Shown here: positions 47,265 to 55,784 of the stretch, one piece after another
How positions within the stretch are numbered: position 1 is the first letter of the stretch
Layout of the letters: every line of letters starts with the position of its first letter
Assembly: GCF_028288465.1 (NCBI RefSeq)
Contig: NZ_JAQBNR010000053.1
Location: 204,145-268,144, forward strand
Direction of reading: 5' to 3'
DNA: 64,000 nucleotides
DNA from: Ferruginibacter sp.
GTDB lineage: Bacteria; Bacteroidota; Bacteroidia; Chitinophagales; Chitinophagaceae
Notes under the pieces: model-generated
What the model was told of the DNA's origin: nothing
Seen by the model: the letters and a program-made list of their open reading frames with translations, nothing else
Databases searched by the model: none
Translations under genes and position numbers: made by a program

Positions 47265-48185
47265 TTAGTAGCCCCAGCTCTTCATTATTTTTAAGTCTTC
47301 TTTGGAACATTCCAGCGGTGTTTTTCCCTGGTAAGATTCCTGCTCAATAATAAATTCGGTCGTGCCGCCGGATTTTTTAAACAGGTCAACAATTTGTTTG
47401 ACTGGTAAAATTCCTTTTCCTAAAATCGTACTCTCATATTCACTGTCCATCTCTCCCTTTGCAGCGGATTTTATTTCATCTTTTACGTGCATGCTTTCGA
47501 AACGGCCGGGATGTTTTTTTAGAATATCCAGTGCCCTTCCGCCTGCACCATACATATTGCCAATATCCATTTGTTGAATTACGAGTTTCGGATCGGTATG
47601 TTCCAGTATGATATCATATATTTTCTTACCATTTAATGAATACTTAAATTCAAAATCATGGTTATGGTAACCGAATTTCATTCCCGACTTTTGGCAAAGT
47701 TCGCCAGACTTATTAAATATATCCAGGAAGCCTAACAGGTCATCGTAGTTTTTGCGCAGGTTTTCATCCAGCCACGGGCTGATGACATATTTCTGTCCAC
47801 ACACCGCGGCATCTTCTACGGTCTCTTTCCACGAATCTGAAAAATCTTTGGCCGCGTTATCCCAATGTTTGTCTGCCATTACTGTATGACCGCTCGGCAT
47901 TTTCAAACCAAGGTCATCCAGTACTTTTCTGAATTCGGTTGCAGAATAGCCGTAAAATTTCCTGTCAACATAATTGGCATGTTCTACATTTTTATATCCC
48001 ATTGCGGCAAGTTGCTTCAGTGTTCCCAAAGGATCTGCTTTCATTTCATCCCGAACAGAATACAGTTGTATACCTACCATTGCAGCCCCAGCTGTCTGAG
48101 CAGCAAAGAGCTGGTTGGATAAGAGCATCGTTCCTGCAAGCGACAGGGAACCCTTTACTAAAAATTTTCTTCTTGAGAGTGTCAT
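47265..48185 (-). CDS. TAT-exported sugar phosphate isomerase/epimerase-like TIM-barrel protein
   Basis: 306 residues. MTLSRRKFLVKGSLSLAGTML with cleavage near LFAAQ is a twin-arginine signal. The mature protein is of the xylose-isomerase-like/AP-endonuclease-2 fold: VGIQLYSVRDEM, KYVISPWLDE, FGYHNHDFEF, VIQQMDIGNMY, ESMHVKDE and EFIIEQES supply the His/Glu/Asp residues of the barrel metal site. Secreted members are common in Bacteroidota and act on sugars not defined here; 3-keto-sugar metabolism is one possibility. Own terminator. Confidence 0.88.
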   Translation of the reverse strand: MTLSRRKFLVKGSLSLAGTMLLSNQLFAAQTAGAAMVGIQLYSVRDEMKADPLGTLKQLAAMGYKNVEHANYVDRKFYGYSATEFRKVLDDLGLKMPSGHTVMADKHWDNAAKDFSDSWKETVEDAAVCGQKYVISPWLDENLRKNYDDLLGFLDIFNKSGELCQKSGMKFGYHNHDFEFKYSLNGKKIYDIILEHTDPKLVIQQMDIGNMYGAGGRALDILKKHPGRFESMHVKDEIKSAAKGEMDSEYESTILGKGILPVKQIVDLFKKSGGTTEFIIEQESYQGKTPLECSKEDLKIMKSWGY

Positions 48186-48723
48186 TTTTGTAGATTTTAT
48201 GGAAGAATAAATAATGGTGATAATAATTGTTCATTTGGAGCATAAATATATTGATAAAAAAGAATGCCTGCATATTTATTCATTGTATGTATAATGATCG
48301 GCTTGTATCATGAAAAGAGAAACGCCATTCTAAAATTTGAAGCGACAAAATTTTTATGATGATGACAAGATTGTTTTAACCGGTTTAACTAGTCTATCCG
48401 ATGAATAAAGTCATTAAGAAAAAAACAGTCCTGCTTTAACATAATTTTGATTTTCTACCCTATTTGTATATTCCGATCGCAAGTATCGAACTGTGTTAAG
48501 CTGGCAACTGCCTGATCCTTAGATTGTTTCGAAAGTCCTGCTTATTGCCCCTTTTTGTCTCTAAATTTTCCCACATGGAGTTACGATTCCACAAATCGAT
48601 TAATTATTCCAGTTAATTTCTAAATGGTTTGGTTTTTGAATTACAGGGAACAGTAATGATAACAAGATTGAAAGATCATAAAAAAATTACAGACAAACAG
48701 ATTTTTAATTAAAAACAAAAAAA
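48186..48723. other. 538-bp gene-free region between divergent genes
   Basis: AT-rich DNA upstream of both the isomerase-like gene (-) and the DUF6799-type gene (+). No coding frame of note and no strong hairpin were seen. It is long for a simple promoter region, so an untranslated leader or small RNA is possible, but nothing specific supports one. Confidence 0.4.
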
Positions 48724-49371
48724 ATGAAAAAAGCAATTAGTTTATACGTAGCAATGATGTTTGGTGTTGTTGTTTTTGCACAGGACACTACTGCCGGGAA
48801 AAATAATTTTCCGCCAAACAATAATCGCGATACGGTACCAGGCAACAGTTCGTGGAATAAAAAGGATACAACTGGTTTTGACTCGAAAGGACAATGGCCT
48901 AAAGATTCTGTCAATAAAAAAACATGGCCAAACACAGACAGCACTTTACAACATAGTGGTAACATGAAAACTGATAGTATGGGTACCACTGCTCAGCAAC
49001 CAGGTTCGCAAACTGGAAGTACGACTGATAATACCTCAGCAAGTTCTAAAACTGCCACGGCAGGAACCGATAGTAAAACAAGTGATACTACAACTTTAAC
49101 CGACAGGGTAATGATGAAGGATGATAAGATGGTGATTGTAAAAAACAATGAGACATCTGCACTTGACAAAGATTATAAATTAGAAAGCGGTGCTACTGTT
49201 ACAACTGATGGTATGGTAAAATACCCGGGTGGTAAAAGTGTCAAATTGAAAAATGGTCAGTTTATAGAATTAACTCCGGCAACTGAAAGAAGCGAAACTA
49301 AAAAGACGAAAAAAAAAGCTGGTTCAAAATCCGGTACCACAACAAAGAAAAAGAAAACACCTAAGGCCTAA
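48724..49371 (+). CDS. Exported low-complexity protein with DUF6799-like repeat
   Basis: 215 residues. A Sec signal (MKKAISLYVAMMFGVVVFAQ) is followed by a Ser/Thr/Asp/Asn-rich disordered stretch (about 20-130) and then a small motif region DRVMMKDDKMVIVKNNE...ATVTTDGMVKYPGGKSVKLKNGQFIEL, resembling DUF6799. The end is very Lys-rich (KKTKKKAGSKSG...TKKKKTPKA), so it may bind surfaces or nucleic acid outside the cytoplasm. Ended by a strong terminator. Function unknown. Confidence 0.75.
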   Translation: MKKAISLYVAMMFGVVVFAQDTTAGKNNFPPNNNRDTVPGNSSWNKKDTTGFDSKGQWPKDSVNKKTWPNTDSTLQHSGNMKTDSMGTTAQQPGSQTGSTTDNTSASSKTATAGTDSKTSDTTTLTDRVMMKDDKMVIVKNNETSALDKDYKLESGATVTTDGMVKYPGGKSVKLKNGQFIELTPATERSETKKTKKKAGSKSGTTTKKKKTPKA

Positions 49372-49424
49372 GTGGTAAATGTGAATTTTAAATACAATTA
49401 CCCGATTTAAATAGTACATAAAGT

Positions 49425-49456
49425 AAAAGAGTGGTCCGAAAGGACTGCTCTTTTTT
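49425..49456 (+). terminator. Rho-independent terminator after the DUF6799-type gene
   Basis: Stem AAAGAGTGGTCC/GGACTGCTCTTT with two G-U pairs, a GAAA tetraloop and T6, 54 bp past the stop. Confidence 0.88.
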
Positions 49457-49504
49457 GCGTTTGACCCAGATGGATAATTTTACCATGAGGGCTAAAAATA
49501 AAAA

Positions 49505-49528
49505 CCCGGCGCTTAAAAAAACGCCGGG
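49505..49528 (-). terminator. Minus-oriented hairpin terminator with no annotated gene feeding it
   Basis: Stem CCCGGCG/CGCCGGG with a 10-nt loop, followed on the minus strand by T5ATTTTT. No minus-strand gene ends nearby; the closest lies 1 kb away across a plus-strand gene. Confidence 0.65.
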
Positions 49529-50005
49529 AAAAGTATTCACCAAAACTTAGCTGCTATACTAATCTGATATCGCGATACTTTAAAATTGTATTTTTTAAAA
49601 AAAACGACCGTATTTCAATCATAAGAACGCAACCTATTACTGCCAGATATTTACAATATGATGACTCTGCTTCTACAAAAGTATTTCCTGCAAAAAATTA
49701 ATGACATGTAAATGAGATGAACGGCAAAAAAACTGCGACGAAATCTATTGTATGTTTGGCAATAATCACCTTCTTTTTGTTAGATAGAATGGCTTCTCCC
49801 AAATGAAGTACCCATCTATTAATGAGATTTCGGTCATTAATATGAATTTTCCGCAACCATACTAAAGCAACGGGCGAACCACGCCATTACCGAAATATTT
49901 TTTTTGAATGTGCCAGGCTGGTGATTTAGTAGCGATTTATGTATTTGCTTCCTCATATTGAGTTTACAATGCATAAAATTGGCTACCTTACCAATAAAAT
50001 TTCTC
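49529..50005. other. 477-bp stretch without a convincing gene
   Basis: It holds a 29-codon plus-strand frame (49717-49806) with one hydrophobic segment, and a minus-strand frame open for about 49 codons that ends at 49554, just before the minus-oriented terminator. Neither has homology I recognise. A TACTTTTG element on the minus strand (49683-49676) is a possible -7 box. Confidence 0.35.
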
Positions 50006-50179
50006 ATGAACAATCTGTTTGAAATTGGTGACGTGGTAGCATTTAAGGCCAACAAAAATATTCAGCTGGTTATTACCGGCATTGGAGCCGACGGTATAGT
50101 TTTGCTCCGCTATTTTGATACTTTAACCAATGATTTTAAAAAAGTAGAGATGCCTGCTATTTGCTTTATAAAGGTATAA
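50006..50179 (+). CDS. Small protein, DUF2158-like
   Basis: 57 residues from the ATG at 50006 (MNNLFEIGDVVAFKANKN). The frame can extend to a TTG at 49958 but that adds an implausible N-terminus. The pattern F-x-IGDVV-x-K at the start and LRYFD...VEMPA at the end resembles the small DUF2158 (YodC-like) beta-barrel proteins. Cytoplasmic, function unknown. A hairpin terminator follows 115 bp downstream. Confidence 0.6.
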   Translation: MNNLFEIGDVVAFKANKNIQLVITGIGADGIVLLRYFDTLTNDFKKVEMPAICFIKV

Positions 50180-50293
50180 CTGGTCGACTACCCCGGTTTT
50201 ACCGACCGTAACAGTCAAATATTTTATTTGCGGCTTTTATATTAAAGAAACAGCACAAACAAATAAAGTAGCGCCGAATGAGTTTATTATTGT

Positions 50294-50321
50294 AAAAAAT
50301 ACCCTATTTAGGGTATTTTTT
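50294..50321. terminator. Bidirectional hairpin terminator
   Basis: AAAAAATACCCTA/TAGGGTATTTTTT with a very short loop gives an effective stem of about 11 bp flanked by A6 and T6. It can end the small plus-strand gene before it, and minus transcripts coming from the right. Confidence 0.75.
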
Positions 50322-50352
50322 ATATCCGGCATAGTCTCTACATTTGTCTCGG

Positions 50353-50408
50353 TTTTTCATAGGATATTGGATTTAAACGGGGCTGGATTTCTATCCTGGC
50401 CCTTTTTT
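50353..50408 (+). ncRNA. Candidate small RNA
   Basis: A full -7 element TACATTTG (50339-50346) is followed by about 55 bp without an ORF and then a hairpin (50379-50388 with 50393-50402, two mismatches) and T6. The -33 region is only T-rich, with no TTG. The rest of the gene-free stretch 50180-50578 shows nothing else. A short stable RNA is an inference from promoter plus terminator spacing. Confidence 0.3.
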
Positions 50409-50578
50409 ATTTGATGCTGTGGCAAATAAGAGAACAATGAACAGATGTTCCTCAATAAATTCCCACTTCCAGTCACGTTCGTTATTCCCGGGGCAATATT
50501 TTGGCAATTTGTCTTTTCGAAAGCTCCAGATCGATAAAAACGCTGAAACATTTGTTAAATGCCGTATATCTGTATGCC

Positions 50579-50785
50579 TTAAATTCCCCTTAAAACAAAA
50601 ACTAATCCCGGTTTATAACTTGTTTCCTTGTTGATACTGGCTGATTGAACCGGCTGTTTTTTTACATCAGACACGCTTTTTGTATTATCGGTACTTTCCG
50701 GACTGGTATATAAATAACCAATAAAAATTGCCGGAACCATTAATGATAAAGCTGCAACGTAGGCGGCGAAAATGAACTTTTTCAT
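50579..50785 (-). CDS. Small single-pass membrane or exported protein
   Basis: 68 residues. MKKFIFAAYVAALSLMVPAIFIGYLY is one membrane helix or an uncleaved signal; the rest is a polar tail with no known motif (TDNTKSVSDVKKQPVQSAS). I support it as real because it has a full-consensus promoter and an operator-like palindrome in the right place upstream. Function unknown. Confidence 0.6.
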   Translation of the reverse strand: MKKFIFAAYVAALSLMVPAIFIGYLYTSPESTDNTKSVSDVKKQPVQSASINKETSYKPGLVFVLRGI

Positions 50786-50825
50786 GACTTTTTATTTTAA
50801 TTGTTTTTAGTTTGATTTGATAAAG

Positions 50826-50867
50826 CAAAGATAAAGACAATTTTAGTACTATGCAATATAAAGTACC
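50826..50867 (-). promoter_or_regulatory. Promoter of the small membrane protein, with an operator-like palindrome over its -33 box
   Basis: Minus strand: TTG (50856-50854), 20 nt, TATCTTTG (50833-50826). The TTG lies at the centre of an inverted repeat GTACT/AGTAC (50846-50850 and 50862-50866). The core TATGCAATAT (50850-50859) recurs exactly at 50901-50910. A repressor bound here would block RNA polymerase. Confidence 0.55.
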
Positions 50868-51172
50868 ATTTATTTTATAGTAATAGTTTGTATTTAATAG
50901 TATGCAATATCTTAACTAATTGATAGTCAGCTTAAAGTAAAGAATCCGGCGTTTTTAGATTGTTATAGCCGGTAAAATAGGTTGATGAATTGCAAAAAAT
51001 GCCAGTTGATAAACCAGATTTCATTATTTCATGCAAAGGAATACCTTGAGAATATAAGCCCAAGCTCTCTTCTCAGCAAAAAGTGCTTTACATTGTAAAA
51101 TATATTGGGACATATGCCAGTTTCAGCGCACATCAGTCTGCTTTAATCGTTATTTTTGCAAAAAATAAACGA

Positions 51173-51610
51173 TTGGAAATCAGCAACCGAAAGGCATATC
51201 ACGACTACTTTTTTGAAGATAAATACATAGCAGGCATTGTGCTTGCCGGCACCGAAATAAAGAGCCTTCGCGGTGGCAAAGCAAGTTTCAATGATAGCTA
51301 TTGTTATTTTGACAAAGGTGAATTGTATGTAAAGAGCCTTCACATTTCTGAGTATACCTTCGGTTCATATAATAATCATCCCCCGCTGCAGGAACGAAAG
51401 CTACTGCTTAACAAAAGGGAGCTTCGTAAATGGGAAGCAAAAACAAAGGAAAAAGGCTACTCCATCATTCCTTTAAAAATTTTTTTAACCGATAAGGGTA
51501 TTTTCAAAATGGAGATCGGTCTTGGTAAAGGGAAAAAAATATTTGACAAAAGAGAGACTATAAAAGAACGTGAAACAGACAGGGATATAAAAAGAAAATA
51601 TGGCATTTAG
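51173..51610 (+). CDS. smpB: SsrA-binding protein
   Basis: 145 residues from a TTG at 51173 (EISNRKAYHDYFFEDKYIAGIVL). The frame reaches back to a GTG at 51083, but the extra 30 residues do not fit the family, and a TATTTTTG -7 element at 51151-51158 lies between the two, so the downstream TTG is the better start. GTEIKSLRGGKASFNDSYCYF, NNHPPLQERKLLLNKREL and KKIFDKRETIKERETDRDIKR are diagnostic. It binds tmRNA to rescue stalled ribosomes. The tmRNA gene is not in this window. Confidence 0.95.
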   Translation: MEISNRKAYHDYFFEDKYIAGIVLAGTEIKSLRGGKASFNDSYCYFDKGELYVKSLHISEYTFGSYNNHPPLQERKLLLNKRELRKWEAKTKEKGYSIIPLKIFLTDKGIFKMEIGLGKGKKIFDKRETIKERETDRDIKRKYGI

Positions 51611-51781
51611 CAGATGTATACAATGAATAGCTGATTTTATAACAACCTTTTCCAATAACGTTCCTGCACAGTAAAAATAGATGAAACATACAGGCAGTCT
51701 CTCTAAAAACATGTACCTTTATCGCTACACCTTCTTTATTACAACCACAACCTTTTAGTATAAGTATTGTTACAACCAGTC

Positions 51782-52759
51782 ATGAATAAACACAAGCAAA
51801 GCAGAATTGAGGTAATGAATTTTTTGGGAAAAAAAATTGATAGTATAATTGATGAGTTTTTAAAAAAAATAGATACCAACTGGCAGCCCACTGATTTTTT
51901 ACCAGATAGTTCTTCAGAAAACTTTACCGCACAGGTGAAGGAATTACAGGAACAATGCAAAGAGCTTCCTTATGATTACCTGGCTGTATTGGTTGGGGAT
52001 GTAATTACAGAAGAAGCATTGCCTACCTACGAAAGCTGGCTGATGGATGTTGAAGGCATTACAAAGCATGATCCGCAGGGATGGGCTAAATGGGTTAGAA
52101 TGTGGACAGCAGAAGAGAACCGGCATGGTGACCTGTTGAACAAATACCTTTATTTATCGGGCCGTATTAATATGCGCCAGATGGAAATCAGTACACAGTA
52201 TTTAATTGCGGATGGTTTTGATATAGGCACCAGCACAGACCCTTATAAAAATTTTGTATACACTTCCTTCCAGGAAATGGCGACCAATATTTCTCACCGC
52301 CGTACTGCATCCCTTGCAAAAAAGCATGGTAACCTTCAGCTGTCAAAAATATGCGGTGTAATTGCTGCAGATGAAGCAAGACATGCAAAAGCTTACAAGA
52401 GTTTTGTCTCAGGCATATTTGAGGTAGACCCCAGTGAAATGATGATTGCCTTTGAATATATGATGCGCAAAAAAATTGTAATGCCCGCCCATTTCCTTCG
52501 CCAGGCTGGAGAAGCAATTGGTACCACCTTTACCCACTTCAGTGATGCGGCCCAACGTCTCGGTGTATATACAAGCTGGGACTATACGGAAATCTTAGAC
52601 TCTCTTTTAATTGACTGGAATATAGGTAATATATCTAACCTGGATGAACATGGAGAAAAGGCCAGGGACTACCTGATGGCGCTTCCTGAACGTTTCAGAA
52701 AAGTGGCAGGCCGTGGTATTAAAGCGCCACTTGAATACGAATTTAACTGGATCAATTAA
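51782..52759 (+). CDS. Acyl-ACP desaturase (ferritin-like di-iron)
   Basis: 325 residues from the ATG at 51782; a TTG five codons upstream is less likely. Two di-iron motifs are clear: EENRHGDLLNKYLYLSGR (about 115-132) and DEARHAKAYKSF (about 198-209), together with DPYKNFVYTSFQE. These match the soluble stearoyl-ACP-type desaturases. It introduces a double bond into acyl-ACP, adjusting membrane fluidity. Apparently monocistronic; the upstream TACCTTTA is a near-consensus -7 box. Confidence 0.95.
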   Translation: MNKHKQSRIEVMNFLGKKIDSIIDEFLKKIDTNWQPTDFLPDSSSENFTAQVKELQEQCKELPYDYLAVLVGDVITEEALPTYESWLMDVEGITKHDPQGWAKWVRMWTAEENRHGDLLNKYLYLSGRINMRQMEISTQYLIADGFDIGTSTDPYKNFVYTSFQEMATNISHRRTASLAKKHGNLQLSKICGVIAADEARHAKAYKSFVSGIFEVDPSEMMIAFEYMMRKKIVMPAHFLRQAGEAIGTTFTHFSDAAQRLGVYTSWDYTEILDSLLIDWNIGNISNLDEHGEKARDYLMALPERFRKVAGRGIKAPLEYEFNWIN

Positions 52760-52919
52760 AATCATCATTCTCCTTTAAATAAAAACGATACCTCTCTTTT
52801 ATACCGGGCTTGTAAAGCAAATTCCAAATTGCCGTTAACATCCAGGAAACAATTCATTGAATTGATTAACATCCGGTAAACAATCTCCGGATTTTATATC
52901 CTATACATTTGCCTCCTCA

Positions 52920-53288
52920 ATGAAAAGGTTCTTCATATTTATATTGTTAGTCTGTCACATGAACGCATCCATGTTTCTTCCGCAGATTGCGGAAGATGAC
53001 TTGTATGATTCCAGCGGTAAACAGCTGGATGATGTTAACAGTGTGATCGAATATTTCCAGGTGGCTCTGGGTTACGATCACCACGTAGATGATGAAGATG
53101 ATGATAACGGTCAAAATTTTCACCTGGTAAAAAATGTTGAATGCAATTTTCAGCAATGTTATTTTGCTCCTGAGCCTGCCATAGTCTCATCAGTTTCTCC
53201 ACCTGTTTTTTATCATACCGACGAACGCAACTTTCGATCAATCTCAATGGATATTATTAGCCCACCTCCCGATTTATTATCCATATAA
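52920..53288 (+). CDS. Small exported His/Asp-rich protein heading the RND efflux operon
   Basis: 122 residues. An N-terminal hydrophobic segment (MKRFFIFILLVCHMNASMF) suggests export. The middle holds YDHHVDDEDDDNGQNFH (about residues 52-68), dense in metal-ligand residues, plus VECNFQQCYF with two Cys. A full -7 element TACATTTG (52904-52911) lies only 8 bp before the ATG, so the mRNA should have almost no leader. It precedes TolC/adaptor/pump genes, so a periplasmic metal chaperone or sensor is a reasonable inference, not shown. Confidence 0.65.
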   Translation: MKRFFIFILLVCHMNASMFLPQIAEDDLYDSSGKQLDDVNSVIEYFQVALGYDHHVDDEDDDNGQNFHLVKNVECNFQQCYFAPEPAIVSSVSPPVFYHTDERNFRSISMDIISPPPDLLSI

Positions 53289-53409
53289 TTGAAATGCTGC
53301 TTTTCTGACACTGGTCAGGATGCTTGCAAATTCTATAGTTATCGCCGTACTTTATACCATCGTCAGGCAGAAATATTCCTGAACGTTATTTTTTATTAAT
53401 CATTTTAAC

Positions 53410-54687
53410 ATGAACCACAAAAGCCAATGGCTAACCAGCCTGTTGGTTATGCTGTTATTTTCCAGCCTGCGCCTGCATGCACAGGATACATTGCGCATAA
53501 CCCTTCCTGAAGCAGAAAAACAGTTTCTTCAAAAAAACCTGGACCTCCTCGCAGAAAAGTACAATATTGATATTGCCATGGCACAGGTGATACAAGCCAG
53601 GTTATACAGCAATCCCAACTTTTCATTCAACGGCAATATTTACAATCCGCAGAATAAAAAAATCGCAGATGTTAGCAATAAAACCGGCGAGTACATTATT
53701 GGTCTGCAACAATTAATAAGGGTAGCCGGCAAGCGAAATAAAGAAATAAAACTGGCTGAAACCAGCACCCGGCTTAGTGAAAATCGCTTTTTTGACCTGT
53801 TGAGAACCCTGCGTTTTTCTTTAAGAAGTAATTTTTACAACGCATATTACCTACAAAATTCCATCAGTGCCTATAACAATCAGATTGCCTCTTTAGAAAG
53901 CCTGAGCGCATCTTACGAAGCGTTAAAAACAAAAGGTGTTGTTACCCTCAAAGATGCAATCCGTATTAAATCCCTGCTGTATAGTTTAAAAGCTGAACAA
54001 AACGGATTACAGAACCAGTTAAATGACATAGAAGCAGAGCTGAAAATATTGTTACAGGATAATAAAACCTGGTTTGTTTCCACGGTAGAAAAAAATGATG
54101 CACTGGCAGTTTCCTTCAAACAAATGAAGCTGCCTGATTTGGTTGATACGGCCTATGAGAACAGGTTCGATTTGAAGCTTGCAGAAAATAACCTGTTGTA
54201 CAACCAGCAAAACCTGGCCTTACAAAAAGCCATAGCAAAGCCGGATATCACGCTGGGCGCCCAGTTTGATAAACGCGGCAGTTTTGTAGACAATGCCTCC
54301 TTCTTTAATGTGGCTATCGACCTGCCGTTTTTTAACCGCAACCAGGGCAATATTAAAGCTGCAAAAATCAGTATCGATCAGAGTAAAGTTGTACTGAATC
54401 AACAAAGACTTACGGTAGAAAACGAAGTGCAATCGGCATACACAAAAGCATTGAATACAGACAAAATGCTGCAGTCAATTGACCCGGCATTCAGGGATGA
54501 ATTTGAAAATTTGTTAAAAGCTGTTTCTGAAAATTTTAAAAAGAAAAATATCAGCCTGATTGAGTTTACAGATTTCAATGAATCATACAAGAATAATATT
54601 TTACAAATTAATGAGCTGCAAAATCAAAAAATGCAGGCCATCGAAACCCTGAATTTTACCATCGGTAAAACCATCTTAAACAATTAA
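53410..54687 (+). CDS. TolC family outer-membrane efflux protein (CzcC/CusC-like)
   Basis: 425 residues. Sec signal ending SSLRLHAQ, then two TolC-type repeats with long coiled coils: LPEAEKQFLQKNLDLLAEKYNID and LVDTAYENRFDLKLAENNLLYNQQNLALQ. DLPFFNRNQGNI is the typical helix-strand turn. It forms the outer-membrane channel of the tripartite pump encoded by the next two genes (9-bp and 11-bp gaps). Confidence 0.93.
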   Translation: MNHKSQWLTSLLVMLLFSSLRLHAQDTLRITLPEAEKQFLQKNLDLLAEKYNIDIAMAQVIQARLYSNPNFSFNGNIYNPQNKKIADVSNKTGEYIIGLQQLIRVAGKRNKEIKLAETSTRLSENRFFDLLRTLRFSLRSNFYNAYYLQNSISAYNNQIASLESLSASYEALKTKGVVTLKDAIRIKSLLYSLKAEQNGLQNQLNDIEAELKILLQDNKTWFVSTVEKNDALAVSFKQMKLPDLVDTAYENRFDLKLAENNLLYNQQNLALQKAIAKPDITLGAQFDKRGSFVDNASFFNVAIDLPFFNRNQGNIKAAKISIDQSKVVLNQQRLTVENEVQSAYTKALNTDKMLQSIDPAFRDEFENLLKAVSENFKKKNISLIEFTDFNESYKNNILQINELQNQKMQAIETLNFTIGKTILNN

Positions 54688-54696
54688 TTCAATACA

Positions 54697-55773
54697 ATGA
54701 AAGCATTAATTATTACTGCACTTATTACGCTCTCTGTTTTTTTTATTTCCTGCAAAGGTCATAAGGAAGAAGCTGCCGCAGCGATCCCGGCCATATCAGA
54801 CAGCCTGGTTAAAAACGTACAGACAGCACCAGTCATAGTGGAAGATGCAAGTGATATCATTAAACTGAATGGTAAAATTGAAGCGAACGAAAACAAACAG
54901 GCCAAAGTATTTTCCCTGGTAAGCGGCCGGGTGACTGCCTTGAAAGTGGAGCTGGGAGATTATGTACATAAAGGCCAGGTACTGGCTGTGATTAAAAGTA
55001 CAGAAGTAGCCGGCTACACCAATGATCTTTCCAATGCAGAATCGAATGTTACCATGGCCAAAAAAGCCATGGAGACAAGCAAGGATTTATATGAAAGCAA
55101 ACTGGCCACCGAACAGGATTACCTCACCGCCAAAATTAGTTACAACAAAGCATTGTCTGAGTTAAACAGGGTGAAGGAAGTGTCTGCCATTACCGGCGGC
55201 AAAAGTTCGGCCTACACCGTAACGGCGCCTTTAAATGGCTTTATTATAGAAAAGAATATCACCAATGCTTCCGAAGTGAGGGCTGATAACAATACCGATT
55301 TATTTGCCATAGCCGATTTATCCAACGTTTGGGTAATGGCGAATGTGTACGAAGCGGATATGGATAATATACACCTGGGTGACATGGTAAAAGTGAACAC
55401 CCTTGCCAATTCAGAAAAAGAATATGCGGGTAAAATAGATAAAATATACAACGTGCTGGATCCTGCTACAAGAACAATGAAAGTGCGCATCAGCATGGAT
55501 AACCCGGGCACTGTTTTAAAACCCGAAATGTTTGCGACCGTTACCGTAAACGTAAAAGGAAAAACAAGTCGGCTTTCTATTCCGGCACACGCCATTGTGA
55601 TGGACAACAGTAAAAACTATGTGGTGGTAAAAAAAGATAATAAGCTGGAAGTGCAGGAGGTGAACCTGCTGCGGCGGATTGATAACAAAGCCTACATCTC
55701 CGGCCTGGCAGAAGGCGCACAGGTTGTTACCAACTCGCAGGTATTTCTTTACCAGGCATTGATCACTAAATAA
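54697..55773 (+). CDS. RND efflux periplasmic adaptor lipoprotein (CzcB/CusB-like)
   Basis: 358 residues with lipobox FFISCKG. The lipoyl/barrel-sandwich half-motifs are GRVTALKVELGDYVHKGQVLAVI (about 70-92) and YTVTAPLNGFIIEKNIT, flanking a coiled-coil hairpin (SNAESNVTMAKKAMETSKDLYE). The beta-barrel and membrane-proximal domains follow (VWVMANVYEADMDNI, LSIPAHAIVMD). It links pump and channel. No Met-rich N-terminal metal site is seen. Confidence 0.93.
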   Translation: MKALIITALITLSVFFISCKGHKEEAAAAIPAISDSLVKNVQTAPVIVEDASDIIKLNGKIEANENKQAKVFSLVSGRVTALKVELGDYVHKGQVLAVIKSTEVAGYTNDLSNAESNVTMAKKAMETSKDLYESKLATEQDYLTAKISYNKALSELNRVKEVSAITGGKSSAYTVTAPLNGFIIEKNITNASEVRADNNTDLFAIADLSNVWVMANVYEADMDNIHLGDMVKVNTLANSEKEYAGKIDKIYNVLDPATRTMKVRISMDNPGTVLKPEMFATVTVNVKGKTSRLSIPAHAIVMDNSKNYVVVKKDNKLEVQEVNLLRRIDNKAYISGLAEGAQVVTNSQVFLYQALITK

Positions 55774-55784
55774 TCAACCACACT

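Noticed and set aside
51083..51782. tmRNA gene next to smpB
   Set aside because: Neither flank of smpB has the tRNA-like ends or a tag-encoding frame.
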